The notes below the pieces were generated by a model. It did not search any database and was not told the origin of the DNA. It saw only the letters and a program-made list of their open reading frames with translations. Both the position numbers and the translations under genes were made by a program. Shown here one piece after another: positions 1 through 10,042 of a stretch of 64,000 bases of DNA (position 1 is the stretch's first letter; every line of letters begins with the position of its first letter). Origin of the DNA: Chondrus crispus (lineage: Eukaryota > Rhodophyta > Florideophyceae > Gigartinales > Gigartinaceae); the NCBI RefSeq assembly GCF_000350225.1, contig NW_005179057.1:464135-528134 (forward strand). The letters are read 5' to 3'.

Positions 1-27
1 ACCTACTGCACACCCCCCGACACCGCC

Positions 28-2327
28 CTAGCTGCCCGCGCTAGCTGCCACCTCCGCGCGCCGCGAGGCAGACTCGCCGTCCCCCGCGGTCTGGTGCCCG
101 TTGCTCACGTCCATCCACCGACTGATCGCCTCCACAAACGCTTCGGCATCCTCCTCATGAGGGCAGTGTCTACTTGCGCGCGCCACCGCAGAAAAGAACT
201 CAACCATGCCACCGTCAGTATCATCTGTCCGCCTCTCACGCACGCGGGCTCGCCGCCCGCCCCTCGCGTCGCAGCATTCGCAAGACTTACCCGCTATTCA
301 CTCGCACAACCGTCGCCCGCGGGTACTGCGCCTCGATCTTGTCGGCCCTTCCCCGCGCGTCGTTCAGCGGGTCCAGCACCCCCTGGAACACCAGCAGCGG
401 CCCGTCGTACTCTTGCAGCAGCTCCGTCAGCGAACGCGGCGGAGGCAGGATCACCCCGCTCGCGAGCACCTCCACCGCCCCGTAGTCGAGCGAGTCCCGC
501 CGGATGTTGTACGCCAGCTGCTCGTCCGCGGCCGCGGGGTTGGTGGGATAAACGGCTTGCAATGTCTTTTGGATGCGCCCACGCAAACTGCGTAGCAGTG
601 CCTCCCCTGCTAGCAAGCGCGCCGTCCGAGACTCCTCCAGGATGTATTTAAACGGGCCGCGACGGGTCGATGCGGGGACGTCACGAACTCGCGCCGATGC
701 GTCCTCGTCTAGACGCCCAGACGAATTTATGAGGCACACCCCAGCGCACACTTCTCCGTATCCATCTGATCCGAACGCCGCGCTAAAGTATCCACCTAAC
801 ATACCCCATGTGCGGTAGTTCAGAGACGTCGAGAGCAAATCATACAAAAACATGGTTAGGGTAGGGCTTTCAAACTGTGACTCTCAGCATTCATCATTCG
901 CAGTGAATCAGCTTCAGCTTACCTATACTGTTCCCGGCCACGTAGACAGGCCGTTGAACAACTTGCTTGACAAAATCCCAAAGCATTTGCTCCCAGAGCT
1001 CTTGAGTATACTGCATCGGTGGTTTCTCAGAGCGTCCAAAACCGATCATGTCAACTGCAAACACGTGGTAATTTTCCTTCAACTTCCGCATACTCCGCCC
1101 GTAGTGCTGCGAGCTCGCGCCAAATCCATGCACCAGCAGTAGCGGCGGTTTATCCGGCTGCCCGGCGTTTGCCACACCCTCTTCAACGTAGCGCACCAAA
1201 AACCCGTTCCATCTCCAAAACTTGGCCTCATGGTCTCCATCGACGGTTTTCTTTAGCGCCGTATCGCGTCGTGCCATCAAGGTCGCGAACTCTCGCGCCT
1301 CGAGAAAATCGAGAATCAACTTCGCACCCTCTCGGTAGAAAAAACGCCATATCCGACCGTTTGCCCTTTCATGCTTGTGCACGATTTCGTAAATCCGACG
1401 CGGAGATAGAGCCCCTTGCCGGAACACCTCAGAGAGCGTGCGACCGAGGTCTGGACGCGTGTAAGCATCGGCCTGAAGCAAGTACTCTCTAATTGCAATC
1501 TCACCGTATTTGTCCTGCTCAGGATCAATCTCCAGCCCTCTGACAAAATTGAAGTCGTCCTTCACCCGTCTTTCAAACCGTGCTCGGCGGTCCAACCCCC
1601 TCGCCGACTCGAAAACCTTCTCAGCAACCTCCTCAAGTGTCATATCGGCGTCATCCAGGCCTGGCCCTGGCAAAATAACTTCTGGTTGAAAGTCCCCAGC
1701 CGATGGCACTACTTGCGCCTGCCCCCTTGCCGACCATCTCAAAAAGCTAGGAAACTCATCGGGCAGACTTTCGAAAAATTCAGGATTCTGGTAATCCCAC
1801 TCGCGTAAGTCTGAGGTCCAAACTTGAACGGAAGCCATTCCGTCAACCAACCTTTCGACACGACTTACCACTTGTCTGGCCTCATGTTCAGCATCCATTC
1901 TTACATGAACTCGCTCAGCTTTATAGTCCTTCAAAAACTGTACCACTTCCTTAGCCTCGTCATTTGCAAAGCGCAGCACAAGAACTGACCCACGCGCCTG
2001 TAGCTGAGCGCCCAGGCGCTTAGCAGCGGCAATATCTGCATTTGTGGAACGCGGGGTAAGTACTAGCAGCGGGGCCAGTGCGTCAGCAGTGTGGCTGCAT
2101 GCCGCGTCTAGACCGGCATGGTCTTCAGTGCGCAAGTCGCCAGGGCGGAACCAAACGACGGAACGGGAGACGCGCCGCGGGAGAACAAAACTCTCTTCAG
2201 AGAGGCTGGCGGTGCTGACGGTCATGCTGGGGCATATTGACGGGAGCCACATGCGTAGTCGCGATGATGGAAGAGGGGTTGCTGACACAAAGGCCGTGGG
2301 GCGAGGGGGACGGTTAGGAGGCGACAT
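28..2327 (-). CDS. Photolyase-N-domain / alpha-beta hydrolase fusion protein, probably plastid-targeted
   Basis: Three exons on the minus strand: 2327-923, 795-291 and 169-28. Introns 922-796 and 290-170 have GT/AG ends and join in frame, giving 683 aa from the ATG at 2327. An ATG at 2732 is in frame, but the earlier 135 residues look like untranslated sequence. The first ~50 residues are Ser/Pro/Arg-rich, like a plastid transit peptide. Residues ~55-190 (starting SVVWFRPGDLRTEDH) match the N-terminal alpha/beta domain of DNA photolyases. The FAD-binding helical domain is absent. The second half is an alpha/beta hydrolase: HGFG oxyanion loop near residue 390, nucleophile elbow GNSIGG split by intron 1 (Ser ~466), an acid in GVLDPLND, and catalytic His in GHCPHEE at the start of exon 3. 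Plants have a similar-sized fusion annotated as DNA photolyase/hydrolase. The family's substrate is unknown to me; light repair is unlikely without the FAD domain. Confidence 0.88.
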
Positions 2328-2877
2328 TGCGGGCACGTCTGTTGAGTCGAATGCAGAGCGCCAGGGACAAGGAGGCGTGCTTAAACTGTTGCAGTCTGAC
2401 CAGGCGTCGGGTCTCTGCTCGCTTCTGGGAAGATGAAGAGAAAGATAGGGGTCTAGACGAAAAGGTGTCTCATGGGAGAATATCAAACGCGGGGCGGGGC
2501 GGGGATCAACTGCGAGGCTTTCGCGGATCCATTGATTGCAGAAACGCCGCTGGACAACGCCTGTGGTTGGGGAGGAGAGCAATTGGCCCAACCTCTCGCA
2601 TTGCGAGATGCGGTCACGTTGGCTGCAAAATTTGCACCAACCAAACACGTCGCTACAAGCACTTTGCACAGCCATTGGCGTAATTTCATCCTCCCCGCCC
2701 CTCGCGTATCCCCCATTCTTAACCTCCGGCATTCTCCTACAGCAAACTCACTTTATACAAACTGTAGTTACCTTCCTCGTCTCCATCTTGCAACGTTTCT
2801 TAGGGTCGATGCGCGACCTAGTTGTGGATAAGCGCAGCCATGCCTCGACTCTTTGCGTTGATGACAACCAAACGAAA
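2328..2877. promoter_or_regulatory. 5' flank of the photolyase-N/hydrolase gene
   Basis: About 550 bases between the chosen start of the fusion gene and the 3' end of the next minus-strand gene. The hydrolase frame stays open back to an ATG at 2732, but the extension shows no domain and would put an odd leader before the transit-peptide-like sequence. I read it as promoter and 5' UTR. No other element was recognised. Confidence 0.4.
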
Positions 2878-3462
2878 CTAAACTTCTACTATTGTGTGCA
2901 TTTGTTTCTCTTCCGCTCGTCTCTTCTTTCTTGATCGCCGCTCTCTCTTTTCTCTTCTATCTAACCGTTCTTTCCGCGTCGTATTTCGCTTTCTCCGGTC
3001 TTCTTTCTTTTCCTTCTCTCGCCGGTGACACTCCTGCCATGGTATCTCGTCCCTGTGTCCCTGTTTCCGATCCCATTCCTTCCTGTACCTTCGATTTCGA
3101 TGTTTCCGATGCGCCGCCTCATCAACCTCTATCTCATTCACGTCAATAGTAACGTCCCCACTCGGCAACCCCTGTATTTGATTCACATTAACCGTGGTGG
3201 GCAACTTCTTCCTAGCACTATATCTTGCAAGAGCACGCAGACCAGCCATCGTCAACACAATGTGGAGGGCAGAGATGCTGCCGCCAATTATCAACACTGC
3301 CCACAGGTTATTTTCGTTCAGTAATTCCCCAATGATGACGCACGTGATTGCGGTAAACGCCATACTATTGCATAGCACCTCTCTCTCAGTTGGTACCCCT
3401 TCGTCTTCGTCTTCGTCGATGTCCTCTGTTTCTTCCCTTTCTTTAAAACGAGCCTTACGCAT
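2878..3462 (-). CDS. Small membrane protein with two hydrophobic helices and a basic tail (unknown)
   Basis: I do not recognise this 194-aa protein. It starts with an acidic stretch (EDIDEDEDEGV). Two hydrophobic segments follow at about residues 33-46 and 54-76, the second ending in a basic flank (RALARYSARKK). The last ~75 residues are almost entirely Lys/Arg/Glu, a charged tail that could be a long helix or an RNA- or membrane-surface-binding region. The layout (acidic end, hairpin of two helices, charged tail) suggests an integral membrane protein with both ends on the same side. It lies on the same strand as the fusion gene downstream. The case for a gene is the clean ATG-to-stop frame with plausible helices; codon bias in the tail could also come from a low-complexity purine run. 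Confidence 0.45.
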   Translation of the reverse strand: MRKARFKEREETEDIDEDEDEGVPTEREVLCNSMAFTAITCVIIGELLNENNLWAVLIIGGSISALHIVLTMAGLRALARYSARKKLPTTVNVNQIQGLPSGDVTIDVNEIEVDEAAHRKHRNRRYRKEWDRKQGHRDEIPWQECHRREKEKKEDRRKRNTTRKERLDRREKRERRSRKKRRAEEKQMHTIVEV

Positions 3463-4097
3463 TGGTACGACAGCGCACGCCTAGCAGATTCCAATCATTG
3501 TCCTCGTTCCCGACCCGTTCGAGACGAACATTCAACCTCTCGCCGAGAACGTTTTGTCTCCAGAAACACTTGTGAGCGCTGGCGCAGTCTTGAGGAGGAG
3601 TGCTAAGAGAATAGTCGCCTGGCAATCAGGGCGTTGTTTTCCTGGAGAAAGGAGGAGTGTAATCGTGTACGGTTCCAGATTACTTTTACCGCTGTCCGCC
3701 GGAGTAGACGGAGAAATGGATAATTAGAACGTAGACGCCTTTCACTCAGTCCCGGTAAGCTTGGTCAATTGAACGAACGTGGCGTGTTGGGATTGATACT
3801 ACTACGATTTTCGAGATGGAGCAAACGCTCAAATTTGTTTTTCTTCAGACGCTTTAAAAGTGCATAAACCCCAAAATATAGTACAGTTTAAAAATGCTTG
3901 CAGCGTAAATTACTCGTCAATACACGTGCACGTGAAAATATCTTGACAGCTCAGGGTAGCCACCCGGTTGCTAGTAGCTCCGCCTTTTCTGACACAGAGT
4001 ACAAAGCACGTCTTGCTTCAGAAGAATCAAATTTCCCTCTTGAAATATCAGTGAAGTAAAGTAAAGACTGTTTTGTGTTCCGTCCACTACGAAAACC
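3463..4097. other. Intergenic spacer, no gene seen
   Basis: About 630 bases between two minus-strand genes. It should hold the promoter of the small membrane-protein gene and the 3' UTR of the lumenal protein gene. The part from 3780 to 4090 is noticeably AT-rich. No repeat, RNA gene or conserved motif was recognised. Confidence 0.4.
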
Positions 4098-5060
4098 CTA
4101 AATGTTGGTTTGTTTCGGCTTGGACCTTGACTTCTTCTCTGGTAGGACAGTCGGTTTGGATATAGTCTTCACCTCCGGCGGAACAATCGGCTCGCCCATG
4201 GCATTGACGACCAGCTCCTGGACGAATCGAACTTCCCCTGGTTGATACTCATGCTTGTGATGCTCTGTCAACTCCTGCCCCATGAGCACTGTTTGCAGAA
4301 CGCTCAAGGGATCAGAGTCCGGAGATAAGATGACTATATTCTCTCCGAAATACTGAGTCTCTAGCTTACTCAACAGCTGCCTCACCCGGACAAAAACGTC
4401 ATCTGACGAATCGTTGGGAGTGCCGTCCTCTCCGGGCACAGGTCTCCAGCTCGAGTCCAAGCCATCGTTCTCAATAATCACCCCCCGCACATCAGCAAGC
4501 TTCCCTCCTTCCATATTCCCAACTCCCCTTGCATCCAGAAACGAGAATTCCGGTACAATTTGCTCCCTTCGGACGTTGAGATTATAGGCCATAATCTCCG
4601 CTGTCTCAAAACTGCTCGTAGTGACGCTCGGCCATATCCAAGTTTCACTTCCAACGCCTTCCTTGATTAGTGCCTCTGAGGCGCGCATTGCCTGTTCGAC
4701 ACCCGCGGGCGTCAATCCGTGCATCTTGATCGATAGCTTATTGACGGGGTTGGAATTGCAGACTCCCAGTTTGTCCGACACAGTCTCGCAGGCGCGCATT
4801 AGAAAGTAGGTATTCGTCAGCGGTTCTTGCAGAGGGAAAACCCGCAGGCCAGAGGTGGCTTGCGCCGGAAGCGGCAGCTGCGGGACTAGAACACCTGCGA
4901 TGATGCCTAGGGAAACTTTGGCAAAGTCTCGGCGGGAGACCGCGGACGCAGAGATGCGCGTTCTAGAACACCTGCTGTGAGAGATATTTGGCCGCATTGC
5001 GGGGAGGGCCACAGGTTTACCCACGAAGGTGGATACCATAGTAGGTGGAATAAACGCCAT
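4098..5060 (-). CDS. Thylakoid-lumen histidine-phosphatase-fold protein, probably catalytically dead
   Basis: 320 aa, single exon. The leader is bipartite: a Ser/Arg-rich plastid transit region (residues 1-40), then a twin-arginine signal SRRDFAKVSLGIIAG with an AQA-type cleavage site near residue 67. This predicts Tat-dependent import into the thylakoid lumen. The mature part follows the phosphoglycerate-mutase/histidine-phosphatase pattern: a core strand at the position of RHGE, then LTPAGVEQAM in place of the usual LTxxGxxQA helix, then SSFETAEIMAYNL matching the usual RTAEI helix. The catalytic RHG is replaced by RAC (residues 89-91), and the distal histidine strand reads VILSPDSDP with no His. 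If the fold call is right, this is a pseudo-phosphatase, perhaps a binding or scaffold protein. The C-terminal 30 residues are Lys/Pro-rich. The fold assignment rests on a weak pattern; the leader is strong. Confidence 0.72.
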   Translation of the reverse strand: MAFIPPTMVSTFVGKPVALPAMRPNISHSRCSRTRISASAVSRRDFAKVSLGIIAGVLVPQLPLPAQATSGLRVFPLQEPLTNTYFLMRACETVSDKLGVCNSNPVNKLSIKMHGLTPAGVEQAMRASEALIKEGVGSETWIWPSVTTSSFETAEIMAYNLNVRREQIVPEFSFLDARGVGNMEGGKLADVRGVIIENDGLDSSWRPVPGEDGTPNDSSDDVFVRVRQLLSKLETQYFGENIVILSPDSDPLSVLQTVLMGQELTEHHKHEYQPGEVRFVQELVVNAMGEPIVPPEVKTISKPTVLPEKKSRSKPKQTNI

Positions 5061-5872
5061 GGATTGCGATGAGGAAGACTATGCCGGTTGGTGTGGGTTG
5101 TATGCGATTCGGCAGAGGCTGACCGGGCGACGGGTGGCGCTCTTCTTCCTTATCTCTCGTGTCAGAACCGTTTATCAAGAGATGAGAAAGCAGAACGAAT
5201 GCTGAGCATTTCGAGTAATACGGAGCGTAGCCTTACTGTGCGGATGTGATGAAAAAGGTTGCAGAATTATAGCTCTGCAATGCCGGCTGCGTGCGTGCAA
5301 AGCGCCACGGCGCGCAATTGGATAGAGCAGATATTTGTTTCTTGACGCACATTTGCTGTGACGCACATTTGCTGTGACGCACATTTGCTGTGGAATTGCA
5401 GAGGCGGATCTATTGCTCCAATTAAAGTCGATTATCCAATTCTTTGATTTTGGTTTTCCTAAACATTTGCCAAAAACACGCTCATTTTCCCGTGAAATCG
5501 TGCGTCCATTCTCCTGTGGTTCTCAACTTGCAGAACAAGACATGCTGCCTCCCTGCGGCATTCCGTCTGCAGTATGCAACTGATTTGCTTCTGTTTTTTT
5601 GTTTTTGTTTTTGTATTTTTCCACCAGGCTATCCATCCGCCTAGATTTTCAAGGCGATCCAAAAGCGTGTGGCTCTACGCACAAAGCCTTCGGGAAAATT
5701 GCCCATCAGTTTGTTGGTGCGACTGGGTCTTGCTTCTTCCTCAGGTGAGCGGAGCCCTTAATCCTCAATCGGTACAGAAAGCCTGCTATAAAGAAGACCT
5801 TTCCACGTTTATGTCTGACCGTCATCTTACAACGTCACGGCCCAAAGCACGCCACCCCTGGTCTAAGGAACG
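5061..5872. promoter_or_regulatory. Divergent promoter region between the lumenal protein and DUF202 genes
   Basis: About 810 bases between two divergently transcribed genes, so it should carry both promoters. It holds a three-copy 16-bp tandem repeat (5343-5390) and a T-rich run with several TTTTTG units at about 5590-5617. Short open frames here are on both strands and show no domain. No TATA box could be assigned with confidence. Confidence 0.4.
5343..5390. repeat. Tandem repeat, 3 x 16 bp
   Basis: Three perfect copies of TGACGCACATTTGCTG, head to tail, in the divergent promoter between the lumenal protein and DUF202 genes. The unit starts with TGACG, a half-site resembling bZIP/CRE targets. 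It could be a cluster of transcription-factor sites or an ordinary minisatellite. Confidence 0.9.
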
Positions 5873-6244
5873 ATGTCCCAGCCCCAGCGCGTTACGATAG
5901 GCTCGTGCGTCAAGTTATCTATAGTCGATGCCAGAGCTCGCGATTATCTGGCCAACGAGCGTACGCTTTTGGCTCACACTCGGACTGCTTTTGCCTGTGT
6001 CGGTCTTGGTGTTGCTCTCTCTTCCACGGGGCTAAATACCAACGACCGCAGCTCCGCAAGCATAGGTCTTATGCTTGTCATTCTCGGAGTCATCATCTTT
6101 GTCTACGCCACTCCTCGCTACTATTTCAACCTTGTTTCCATAGCCCAGAATTCGTTTGCCCTCGACTACACGACCCCGGCCTTTTTTACGCTCGTAATGC
6201 TCACAGCTGCAGCATTATCCTTTTATTTAGTCATCTCGCGGTGA
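5873..6244 (+). CDS. DUF202 family membrane protein (YidH/Vtc1-like)
   Basis: 123 aa, single exon, starting at the ATG at 5873. The N-terminal third carries the DUF202 signature ARDYLANERTLLAHTRTAF, where conserved Arg-Asp, Leu-Ala-x-Glu-Arg-Thr and Arg-Thr positions precede the first helix. Three hydrophobic segments follow, near residues 38-52, 63-82 and 100-121, the usual three-helix layout. Length matches Vtc1 (~130 aa) and bacterial YidH (~115 aa). In yeast, DUF202 domains form the membrane channel part of the vacuolar polyphosphate polymerase. Whether this protein works with a polyphosphate polymerase cannot be told, since no SPX or VTC4 gene is nearby. It is divergent from the lumenal protein gene and upstream of the PH-kinase on the same strand. 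Confidence 0.82.
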   Translation: MSQPQRVTIGSCVKLSIVDARARDYLANERTLLAHTRTAFACVGLGVALSSTGLNTNDRSSASIGLMLVILGVIIFVYATPRYYFNLVSIAQNSFALDYTTPAFFTLVMLTAAALSFYLVISR

Positions 6245-6640
6245 CTTTGTGACACGACACGAAATCTCATCTGCCTTTACCTGTATCTCCTAGGTCAACT
6301 TTTCACTAGCTTTTCGTTATAATTTAACAATGATATTGCCATATATCCGAGAACAAGTGGGATCGTTTCTGGGATAGATCAGATATCCTCAAAAGGAAGG
6401 AACACGAATGGCTGGGCGTGAAATGCTTCGAAAGAAGAATCTGCAAGGCATACAGATGCTTATCTCAATCTCCCTCAATTGGCAAGTGTCCCACGCATAG
6501 TGCTTCCCATTCTTGCTCTCTCCGTATTTCTGTTCTGTCTTGGTGTTCTCTTAACTCTTTTACCACTTCACGTTTTTCGTTTGTTCCAACTTGTGTGTGA
6601 AGGTATTGTGCTCTAGCAGTCCCTAGTGTACGCCGAAATT
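6245..6640. other. Spacer between DUF202 and kinase genes
   Basis: About 400 bases holding the 3' UTR of the DUF202 gene and the promoter of the kinase gene. It is AT-rich around 6300-6340. An open frame at 6418-6600 shows no domain and is not called. The kinase frame extends upstream only to a GTG at 6626, so the ATG at 6641 is taken as the kinase start. Confidence 0.4.
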
Positions 6641-8342
6641 ATGTCACAGGAGAGATTTCGTCAATTGCAATCTGTTCTTGAGACTGAGGTTGAAGGATAT
6701 TTGAAGGTCATCAGGAGAATTGGAATACCACGGCGGAGATACTTCCGTCTATCTGGTGCCGTGTTGTACGAATATCCAAGTGGAGAAGATGTGATCCAAA
6801 ACTTTGACCCTCGGGAGGGTATTGTGTATCGCGTCCTCAACGCGAATAGAGCAAAACGCGAGATAATAATCATGGTTTCCAATCGAAAGAGACACCTCAC
6901 ACTTTTTGCAAAATGCGGTACTGAATACGATCTTTGGAAGGATGCCCTCACAGAGGCGTCGGAGAGAGACATATTTAAGAAATACGAACTCGGGAGGAGA
7001 CTGGGGAGCGGGTCTTACGGAGAAGTGTTTTATGGCACCCACAGGGAATCGGGGATGCCTGTTGCTATAAAACGAATCGCGAAAACATCAAAAAGCCGAT
7101 ACTTCGAACGCGAAGTCAATGTTGTAAAAAGCATTCATCATTCGAACATTGTCAAAACATACGATATATACGAAACAATGGAGTATTTGTATCTCGTGCT
7201 TGAATACATGCGCGGAGGAGAACTGTACGAAGTGCTCGCCAAGGTCGGAACATTGTCTGAAAAGAAAGCCAGCCATGTTATTCGTTCAATTCTGGAGGCT
7301 TTGTCTTACTTGCATCGACACGGAATTGTTCATCGTGATTTGAAGCCGGAGAACATTTTATGCAAAAACACGGATCCGAACACATTAGAGGTAAAAATAG
7401 CAGATTTCGGGCTCGCTGGCGTTATGGTGACGGCAAAAAAAGTTCAGGCCCTGGATACGGAAGATGAGTTGGTGTCTCCAAGGAGCGAATCCTACAGCCC
7501 AAGTAGGCGTATGTTTTCTGAACAATTGCGATCTCTTCTCTCTCCACGTCGCCCCTCTGGGCGCATTGGAGGGGGAAACACCGAACGAACAATTCAAACA
7601 GGCATGGATCAACGAGATGCCTTCAACTTCGATGATTGGCACGAGTACGATTTGTATGCCGCCGCAGAAAACGAATTAGTGGGGGCAGATCAGACCATGA
7701 CCTCCTACGTAGGAAGTCCAGCGTTTTGCGCCCCAGAGGTATTGCGAAAGGTCAAGTATGGACCCCCGGTCGATAGTTGGGGTGTGGGCGTCATTCTCTT
7801 CAACATGCTCACTGGAAGGCTTCCGTTTGAAGGGCGTACCGCTAAGGAAACTGTGAAACTTGTGAAAACTGCACAATACGAAATGCCATCAAGAGAATGG
7901 AGAGGAATCTCCGCTGAGGCTCAGAGCCTAGTGAAGAGTCTTCTTCAAGAGGACGTAAGTTTAAACGAAACAATTCACTTCAATGCCTGCGTTTATAGAA
8001 TTTCTTGCGGGCCACCTCTCTGCGAAGTGTTTGCTAACTCTTGTGATTTCTCATTCCCATTCCTATCAGCCGCTCAAAAGACTTAATGCACAAGCAGCAA
8101 CACATCATCCATGGCTTGAGACGAACTCAGATCACCCGCTTCAACACGATGTCTCCTTGCTCTACAATCGGAGAGCAGCAGTTAAGCGAACAATGAGAGG
8201 AGTCATAGCGACGTCCAGGATGAAAACATTAAGCTTGCAGTTACCGGATAAGGGAAAGCTACCTCGGGATGGGAAGAGTATGACGGCTAAGGATCAACTT
8301 CTTTTAGCACACATATCTAAATACATGCGCGACGCTTCATAA
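6641..8342 (+). CDS. PH-domain serine/threonine protein kinase with a long activation-segment insert
   Basis: Two exons, 6641-7954 and 8070-8342, give 528 aa. The 115-bp intron has GTAAGT at its start and TATCAG at its end, and the join rebuilds a kinase subdomain XI motif (QED then PLKRLNAQAATHHPWL). Residues ~17-108 form a PH-like domain (VEGYLKVIRR, ending in DLWKDAL), which would bind phosphoinositides or proteins at membranes. The kinase domain starts near 115: glycine loop LGSGSYGEVF (121-130), catalytic Lys in VAIKR (144), HRDLKPEN (231-238), DFG (255-257), then GSPAFCAPE (APE at 364-366) and DSWGVGVILFNMLTG. DFG to APE spans about 110 residues instead of 20-30; the insert carries three Ser-Pro sites and a small basic SPRRPSG patch. 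HRDLKPEN and the overall layout fit the CAMK/AGC side of the kinome. All catalytic residues are present. Confidence 0.9.
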
Positions 8343-8392
8343 ATATCACTTTACTTAGTTTAGGATAAAGGTTGTTAGTGGGACAAACATGT

Positions 8393-10042
8393 CTACAGAA
8401 ATACTAACCCTTCAAATTTCTTAGAAGTGAAACTTTGTTCGCGAACAAGCAGCCTTCCAGAAGGGATTTCGAAAGCAGAAAGCAATGTTGCCGTCTGGCG
8501 CGGCTTTCCTGAAGCGGCACTGTTTTCGATTTCTATTGTTCGCAGGGCCAAAATTACGCTATCACCTGTTCCGGGAACAAATTTTGCACTCGAAAAGCCT
8601 CGCAAACCGGACGGATCCTGAAGTCCCTTGACATCAATTGCTGTGATCGTCTCAAAGTCTTCGGACGCGATAATCACAGTTTTTCCACCCTTCATTTCAT
8701 TCTTTGCCGCATCGAAAGGTTCCTTGCTTATTCTTCTTGGCAGGAACACCCACTCTCGTCTTGCCTCTGACCAAAGCACAGCCTCATGCATCAGGTAACC
8801 AGGAAATGTAACGCCTGCCACGGCCGCAACTCGGTCGAAACGTCCTGACCAATCCTCATGCGAGACTTGAAAGTTCTTGTCAATGATCTTTACCCATTTG
8901 GGATTGTTGTTTTTGATTCGTGTCCCGTCGTTGGGATCTGTAAAACTACGCCCATGTCCACCCACAATCATTCTATCATCTTTCACAACCATCCACTCAG
9001 ACTTGAAGAATGCTTGTGAGTTATTTCCAGACCCGTCAAGCAACTTCGCCCTCTGAAACGTTGAAGGCACGACCTTCGATGCATCGCCGTCAAACTCATG
9101 CTCTGCATTTATCTCCAAAAGCCCTCTCGGCGATACTATTTCAAATAAAGTTCCAGTGCGATCATCGGGCGTCAACAAGTGCCCGTTGAACCACTCAAGC
9201 TCGCTCAACTCCATACCTCTACCACCGCTCGGGTGGAAGCCGTCTCTGCCCCTTTCAAAATTCCCATGTGCGCTGAGCTCAATTTCGTCAAGCCATTCTA
9301 CACTAGAGCCCTCTGGGCCTGCATTCCCAATTTTCGCTGATGGAAACTCAAGCGAGAAGATGCCACGCTTTAAATAGCTCACCCAAGTGTTCGCCTTCGC
9401 GCATGATGTTTCTTTGATAGGTGAATTGTGCTTCTCTTGATATCTGCAACTCTCTTTATCGAGATCGGTGATCACCCCGATAACCCATGGCCCATTTTCA
9501 AAGTTTCTTGTCAAGGGCGCTGCTGGGCGATGTCTCAGCATAGCCTCGAACGCAGCGACACTCTCACCTGCACGCCTCCCGGATAGCGCACCCGTGAGAC
9601 GGCCAAGAAAAGCTCCTAAAGCGGAAAATGGATTTGCTCCTCTGCCCTGTGGTTCAAAAATTATCGATCCAGAGAAAAGCACAAGAACGGCGAAAAAGGA
9701 TATGCGAGTAACCGCCTTCGCTGTGACATATACGGAGCGATGGCGCGCGGTATTGCGAGCATGACGCTGCTTGATGGCAAGAGCGCTGAGGCGGGCGCCA
9801 GTGCGGACTTTGACATTGTGGATGGCGCGGGAGATGGATAAGAAGGGGTCATGGGAGCGCGGGGAGGAGGGAGGGGAGTGCTTGTCTTGCTTAGAGGGAG
9901 TGCCATCCGGACTGCGCTCGGCGATAGGGGCGGGGCGTGGGCGCCCTGTCGCAAGATCGGAAAGACACGACTCGCTCATGTTCGGCCGGGAAAAGCTGCG
10001 ACTGTGGGCAGTCATCGCCCCTCGCCGTGTGTTATTGTTCAT
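8393..10042 (-). CDS. Apyrase / soluble calcium-activated nucleotidase (CANT1-like), type II membrane protein
   Basis: 549 aa, single exon, ATG at 10042 (a second ATG ten codons later is possible). A Ser/Pro-rich, basic N-terminus of ~110 residues is followed by one hydrophobic segment (about 113-129, RISFFAVLVLFSG), predicting a type II membrane protein of the Golgi or ER with the catalytic part in the lumen. The lumenal part is a clear apyrase-family domain. It has VITDLDKES near 190-197, ELEWFNGHLLTPDDRTG, FKSEWMVVKDDRMIVGG, a WVKIIDKNF strand and GYLMHEAVLWS, and ends in KKFEGLVFL. These are the five-bladed propeller motifs that bind calcium and hydrolyse UDP/GDP, thought to remove nucleotide diphosphates left by glycosyltransferases. 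It is convergent with the kinase gene, with only 50 bp between the two stops, and divergent from CCT2. Confidence 0.92.
   Translation of the reverse strand: MNNNTRRGAMTAHSRSFSRPNMSESCLSDLATGRPRPAPIAERSPDGTPSKQDKHSPPSSPRSHDPFLSISRAIHNVKVRTGARLSALAIKQRHARNTARHRSVYVTAKAVTRISFFAVLVLFSGSIIFEPQGRGANPFSALGAFLGRLTGALSGRRAGESVAAFEAMLRHRPAAPLTRNFENGPWVIGVITDLDKESCRYQEKHNSPIKETSCAKANTWVSYLKRGIFSLEFPSAKIGNAGPEGSSVEWLDEIELSAHGNFERGRDGFHPSGGRGMELSELEWFNGHLLTPDDRTGTLFEIVSPRGLLEINAEHEFDGDASKVVPSTFQRAKLLDGSGNNSQAFFKSEWMVVKDDRMIVGGHGRSFTDPNDGTRIKNNNPKWVKIIDKNFQVSHEDWSGRFDRVAAVAGVTFPGYLMHEAVLWSEARREWVFLPRRISKEPFDAAKNEMKGGKTVIIASEDFETITAIDVKGLQDPSGLRGFSSAKFVPGTGDSVILALRTIEIENSAASGKPRQTATLLSAFEIPSGRLLVREQSFTSKKFEGLVFL

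Noticed and set aside
94-853. Plus-strand frames over the hydrolase exons
   Set aside because: They are shadows of the minus-strand gene, whose triad and splice sites are clear.
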